Part shown: positions 61,201-64,000 of the stretch, in pieces
How positions within the stretch are numbered: position 1 is the stretch's first letter
How the letters are laid out: every line of letters starts with the position of its first letter
From: Amphiura filiformis
Lineage: Eukaryota; Echinodermata; Ophiuroidea; Amphilepidida; Amphiuridae
DNA: 64,000 nt
Assembly (NCBI RefSeq): GCF_039555335.1
Contig: NC_092628.1
Location: forward strand, 56,779,547 to 56,843,546
Direction of reading: 5' to 3'
The notes under the pieces: generated by a model
Told to the model about the DNA's origin: nothing
The model's input: the letters and a program-made list of their open reading frames with translations, nothing else
Databases searched by the model: none
Program-made: the position numbers and the translations under genes

Positions 61201-63356
61201 AAAACACATTTTCGCTCTAGCATGTCTAGTTTCCTTGCATGTGGTAATAAGTAGTAATTTGCTTGTCGACAGGTCACCATGGTCACACCAACGTATCACA
61301 GATTAAACATCTGAACCCTAACGGCCTAAGGAAAGAGAAAAGAAAGAAAGACATGATGCAGTCATGTCTACAGTAGAATTCACCACGACCTTTGCAGGAC
61401 TTAAACCCCATTAAAAGCTATTAAACCAAGATAACACTCATATTGAAAACAGCTCAACTGATTAAATCAGATCTTCTCTGGTTGTACACATGTTTCTGTT
61501 TTATCTGTGCGGTATCACAATGAGCTGGTATTATAGTTTCAGTTTGGTAACCGATTATAAAGGAAACGCAAGGTAACAATGGTATGTGGGCCTTTGTTCA
61601 CGAAATGAGACAATACTCTGCTTATTGTTAACCAGCATTCTTGAAAATTAGCAACATAATGATTGTTGACTTAACACGGTTTGGAAATAATTTCTTCATA
61701 TTTTTGGTGTTATCTGTCGTTTACGTATCCTTCCTAAAACACAAAAGTGCGAATACTTCCAAACACCTAAATTGGCTAAAAATTTAGGACATGTTACAAA
61801 ACTATATTTTCTAGAATTTCAGAGAATACTTTAAATGTAGCTTGTACCATTTTTGTGTGGCATCCTTCAGAAGTGAGCGGTCCGTTACCAATATTTTCGG
61901 TCAAATCTCCATTCAATTAACACGGGGAGTTGGCTAGCTATGCCTTGCCCTCACTCATATTTTACCTAGCTGTAATTTTAGGTCATGTTAGAGAAATATA
62001 TTTGCTAGAAGTTTGGAGAATACTTTAAATATTGGCCGGTTAATTTTCACACAGTGATGTTAACTAGGCAAATGCCTATACTTCTAACATACACTATTTG
62101 TAAAGGTCGCGCGTCAATGGTGAGAGCACTGTGTATTGTGTATAGGAAAACGGACCGTACACGGTACGGTTACGGTTAAGTTTTGGAACAGGGGTCAAAT
62201 ACAGGTCGGTAACGTTCGTAACATCACAAAGAAAATAATACTGCAGCCTACATTTCTTTGCATCATTGGGACTTACCCAATGGCGTAGGTTGTGGCGCCC
62301 AGGGCTTATGATACATAATGGCGCATCTCTCAAATTCTTGAAACAAATGCGCATAAACATTTGCACAAATCGGGCCTATCATTCATTAATTTTGGTTATG
62401 TTGAAGTTGAATATTAATCTTTCAAATGATTTTGTGCTGAAATGCGCACAGAGCATCACTAGGAGGGGGTGCAGAATCGATGCTGAATTGGCCAATTCGT
62501 CGCCCCCTAAGGGTGACGCCCAGGGCACGTACCCCCCGTCGCTACCCCGGGTCGCTACACCCCTGGACTTGCTTATAGGTGGATATAAAATGTTATTCGT
62601 TTTGTTTTGTTTGCTCTGATAACATTTGTAATTGTTTTGGTGTGAATGGTGTGCTAATTCCAGCATTAAATATCATCTTGAATATTTGGCATGTGAAAAT
62701 GTGTCATATTGCTGCAAACATTTCTCATGTTTCCGTAGACAGAATAGAGGTTATTCGTGTTCTATACGTTGCATATCCTATCGGCGACTGCTATACCTTG
62801 TTTAGGATTATCAAAAGAAGTACCTGCATGTGTAACTATGACTGTTTCAAAAATAGCCCGCCAAAGTCATACAAGTAACTCCGAGGTCGTGCATTGAATT
62901 GGATTGAATGAGGACTACTACGGGAACCAGCGCCTTTTGTTAGAAGTCACACATGAGTAGCGTGGATAACCTCTATTTATAAGAGTAGGTTGCTGCGTTA
63001 TCATCATCATCATCATTATCATCATCATCAGCAGCAGCAGCAGCAGCAGTAGCAAAACACTTGCAGAAGCATCGTCATCAACATCATAATAATATTATTA
63101 TTTTCTCTTATAACACATATAAAAGTAAAAATTAAAAACATTTACAAGCATGCCGATCTGAGTTTCGTTGTTGCACAACTTGCACTAATGATTATGAAAT
63201 AACTTCAGAGTGTACCTTGATATCAAGACAATTATTACTTTGTTAATCCATCTATTCTTATTGCTAATAACAGGAATTCAAACCAGAAAGATTTCTGCCA
63301 GAAAACATCCAAAAGAAGGACCCCTTTGCCTTTCTTCCTTTTGCAGCGGGGCCGAG
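52093..63356 (+). CDS. CYP4-family cytochrome P450, copy 2 (nine exons, 3' end outside)
   Basis: A membrane-bound, heme-thiolate monooxygenase of the ER; CYP4 enzymes typically hydroxylate fatty acids and related lipids using electrons from P450 reductase. The substrate here is unknown. Exons: 52093-52260, 56016-56190, 56423-56607, 58552-58676, 58860-58922, 59073-59196, 59888-60150, 60924-61119 and 63274-63356; together 1382 bp, open, phases consistent. Features by residue: anchor 7-28, [11 protein letters not shown] hinge 42-52, WxxxR 145-149, CYP4 signature [13 protein letters not shown] 317-329 (its Glu is the residue that can link to heme in CYP4), ExxR 383-386, PERF 437-440, heme loop FAAGPR from 456, with the Cys expected at 463 in exon 10. 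By copy 1 the full length would be 516 residues. ATG at 52093 is the first in frame and matches copy 1. The exon 5 donor GTTAGT is weaker than usual. Confidence 0.95.
52290..52505 (+). repeat. Probable interspersed-repeat fragment in intron 1
   Basis: GC-rich island with GGGGTGTAGCAAGCGGGTGG and GGGGCCCCGAG words. Similar 'gggcccgaggctcgtgctacgcccctg' wording is found inverted near 54950. Confidence 0.45.
53328..53460. repeat. Inverted pair GGCAATATCAAAGAC
   Basis: GGCAATATCAAAGAC at about 53356 and its reverse complement at about 53441. Shared words with 55151-55375 (tatcaaag..cctaga) suggest the same MITE family. Confidence 0.55.
53868..53936. repeat. Clustered TACTATTTACGG hairpins
   Basis: GTACTATTTACG / CGTAAATAGTAC form a 26-bp near-palindrome, and two more half-copies follow within 45 bp. 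Confidence 0.85.
54590..54761. mobile_element. Foldback element with ~75-bp arms
   Basis: Two inverted arms (54590-54665 and 54682-54761) share TTCTGGTTAAAACTATGG and GAGATCAATAGTACTATTTT words around a GGGGCTGCGCCCC loop. Lies in CYP4 copy 2 intron 1. An open + frame (54557-55003) crosses it and is not a gene. Confidence 0.85.
55151..55375. mobile_element. 225-bp MITE with ~45-bp TIRs
   Basis: CCTATACACGATCAATTTGA at the left is matched, inverted, at the right end (55375), continuing into 'caatat...cctaga'. No ORF. Confidence 0.8.
55440..55930 (+). repeat. Degenerate tandem repeat, GGGTCATTGGGTGAGAGCA-like
   Basis: Nine or more variants of 'atggggtc(a/t)ttgggtga(g/c)ag' recur every ~50-60 bp, interspersed with T- or A-rich spacers. 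Several minus-strand open frames (55333-56046) come from the repeat phase and are not genes. Confidence 0.75.
56016..56190 (+). CDS. CYP4 copy 2 exon 2
   Basis: 175 bp, [20 protein letters not shown] onward, donor GTAAGT. Reference for the 2-bp loss in copy 1. Confidence 0.95.
56423..56607 (+). CDS. CYP4 copy 2 exon 3 (C-helix)
   Basis: 185 bp, [20 protein letters not shown] with the C-helix WxxxR, then [11 protein letters not shown]. Confidence 0.95.
56700..57235 (+). repeat. Probable retroposon fragment in intron 3
   Basis: Composition differs from the flanks, and it ends with TTGGCGCTTTATAAATTTTG followed by (TTG)n, resembling a SINE/LINE 3' tail. The 5' end is not defined. Confidence 0.45.
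57240..58550. other. Rest of intron 3
   Basis: No exon seen. A G-rich run at 58320-58370 and a possible repeat sharing CTCTCCATACACA(A/G)ATGAAC at about 57585 and 58142. Confidence 0.4.
58552..58676 (+). CDS. CYP4 copy 2 exon 4
   Basis: 125 bp, [20 protein letters not shown], donor GTACGA. Confidence 0.93.
58860..58922 (+). CDS. CYP4 copy 2 exon 5
   Basis: 63 bp, [20 protein letters not shown], donor GTTAGT placed by alignment with GTGAGT of copy 1. Confidence 0.88.
59073..59196 (+). CDS. CYP4 copy 2 exon 6
   Basis: 124 bp, [20 protein letters not shown]... to VISNRRKEM, donor GTAAGT. Confidence 0.93.
59356..59710. mobile_element. 355-bp MITE in intron 6
   Basis: TATGACCGGCCAATCGTTT and its reverse complement bound the element. 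The inner sequence includes inverted 'cgacgaaaaa' words. No ORF of its own family; the minus frame 59530-59796 is basic low complexity. Confidence 0.8.
59888..60150 (+). CDS. CYP4 copy 2 exon 7 (I-helix)
   Basis: 263 bp, [19 protein letters not shown] and [13 protein letters not shown], donor GTGTGT. Confidence 0.96.
60261..60297. repeat. Hairpin around CGTGACGTCACG-like core
   Basis: CTAGACCCGTGACGT and ACGTCACGGGTCTAG are exact inverse copies 7 bp apart; CTAGACCCGG precedes as a further direct copy. Confidence 0.9.
60924..61119 (+). CDS. CYP4 copy 2 exon 8 (K-helix)
   Basis: 196 bp, [15 protein letters not shown] and [13 protein letters not shown], donor GTACGT. Confidence 0.95.
61352..62156 (+). 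repeat. Dispersed ~800-bp repeat, copy C (intron 8)
   Basis: Nearly collinear with 37398-38238, starting CATGATGCAGTCATGTCTAC. The two CYP4-region copies share the internal segment absent from copy A. Confidence 0.9.
62157..63270. other. Rest of intron 8
   Basis: A GC-rich repeat-like island at about 62460-62570 (CGCCCCCTAAGGGTGACGCC) and a short (CAT)n/(CAG)n tract at about 63000-63050. No exon. Confidence 0.4.
63274..63356 (+). CDS. CYP4 copy 2 exon 9
   Basis: 83 bp, [10 protein letters not shown]...FLPFAAGPR, same split of the heme motif as copy 1, donor GTAAAT. Confidence 0.95.
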
Positions 63357-63436
63357 GTAAATAATCTGTTCCAATTAAACAATGTGTAATTATGTGAATA
63401 TTAGTTTCAATTGGTTGAAAATATCAAATCATTTAT

Positions 63437-64000
63437 ACATAGAGGTTGGGATTATACTCTCATCGCCTTGTCCATACATATAGAGGTTGGGATTATACTC
63501 TCACCTCACGTTGTCCATACATAGAGGTTGGGATTATACCCTCACATCACCTTGTCCATACATAGAGGCACTCACGTTGTCCATACATAGAGGTTGGGAT
63601 TATACTCTCACATCGCCTTGTCCATACTTAGAGGTTGGGATTATACTCTCACATCACCTTGTCCATACGTAGAGGTTGGGATTATACTCTCACATCACCT
63701 TGTCCATACATAGAGGTTGGGATTATACTCTCAAATCACCTTGTCCATACGTAGAGGTTGGGATTATACTCTCACATCACCTTGTCCATACGTAGAGGTT
63801 GGGATTATACTCTCACATCACCTTGTCCATACGTAGAGGTTGGGATTATACTCTCACACCACCTTGTCCATACGTAGAGGTTGGGATTATACTCTCACAT
63901 CACCTTGTCCATACGTAGAGGTTGGGATTATACTCTCACATCGCCTTGTCCATACGTAGAGGTTAGGATTATATTCTCACATCGCCTTGTCCATACATAG
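63437..64000 (+). repeat. 41-bp minisatellite in intron 9
   Basis: About 13 tandem units with GTAGAGGTTGGGATTATACT followed by CTCACATCACCTTGTCCATA and C. Runs past the right edge, so its length is unknown and the last CYP4 exon lies beyond it. Confidence 0.95.

Overview
The window looks like AT-rich, repeat-dense nuclear DNA from a multicellular animal. Genes have short exons (63 to 263 bp) with GT/AG introns, and intergenic and intronic DNA is full of inverted-repeat transposons, tRNA-derived SINEs, LINE remnants, minisatellites and (GAAA)n tracts. There is no operon structure, Shine-Dalgarno pattern or long ORF set. The CYP4 genes and a SPEC3/Stum-like exon would fit a marine invertebrate, perhaps a deuterostome, but the species cannot be read from the sequence.

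The clearest genes are two tandem, same-strand cytochrome P450 family 4 (CYP4) loci. The first (35910-47306) keeps all ten exons in recognisable form but appears dead. A 386-bp inverted-repeat transposon sits in exon 1 exactly at the splice donor, with an 8-bp target duplication that recreates the donor. Exon 2 has also lost 2 bp, which gives a premature stop. The second (52093-63356) has nine open exons with the same phases and lengths; its tenth exon lies beyond the right edge. Both copies predict a 516-residue microsomal P450 when lesions are ignored. Exon 7 is far more alike between the copies than exon 6, which suggests gene conversion or recent exchange.

Layout. 1-613: inverted-repeat element with another nested inside. 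1134-1975 and 7159-7980: diverged direct duplication flanking a 32-bp minisatellite (3069-7104) with an ~878-bp higher-order period. That array is split by a 2.1-kb transposon (3270-5372) with CAC...GTG ends, a 5-bp target duplication and an intact empty site in the next higher-order copy. 8.2-10 kb: SINE and a TTAA-flanked MITE. 12-19.2 kb: decayed duplicated modules with (GAAA)n and a repeated 19-bp near-palindrome. 19.2-25.6 kb: mostly unique AT-rich DNA, a 31-bp minisatellite, and on the minus strand a SPEC3/Stum-like exon and another candidate exon. 26-35.9 kb: non-coding with several foldback elements, including a nested set at 34.2-35.4 kb. 35.9-47.3 kb: CYP4 pseudogene, with LINE, SINE and transposase remnants in its introns. 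47.3-52 kb: spacer with MITEs and a LINE reverse transcriptase fragment. 52.1 kb to the end: CYP4 gene 2, with intronic MITEs, a third copy of an ~800-bp dispersed repeat, and a 41-bp minisatellite running off the edge.

All calls were made by eye. Exon limits for the CYP4 genes are well supported because the two copies confirm each other; family names for transposons are mostly inference.
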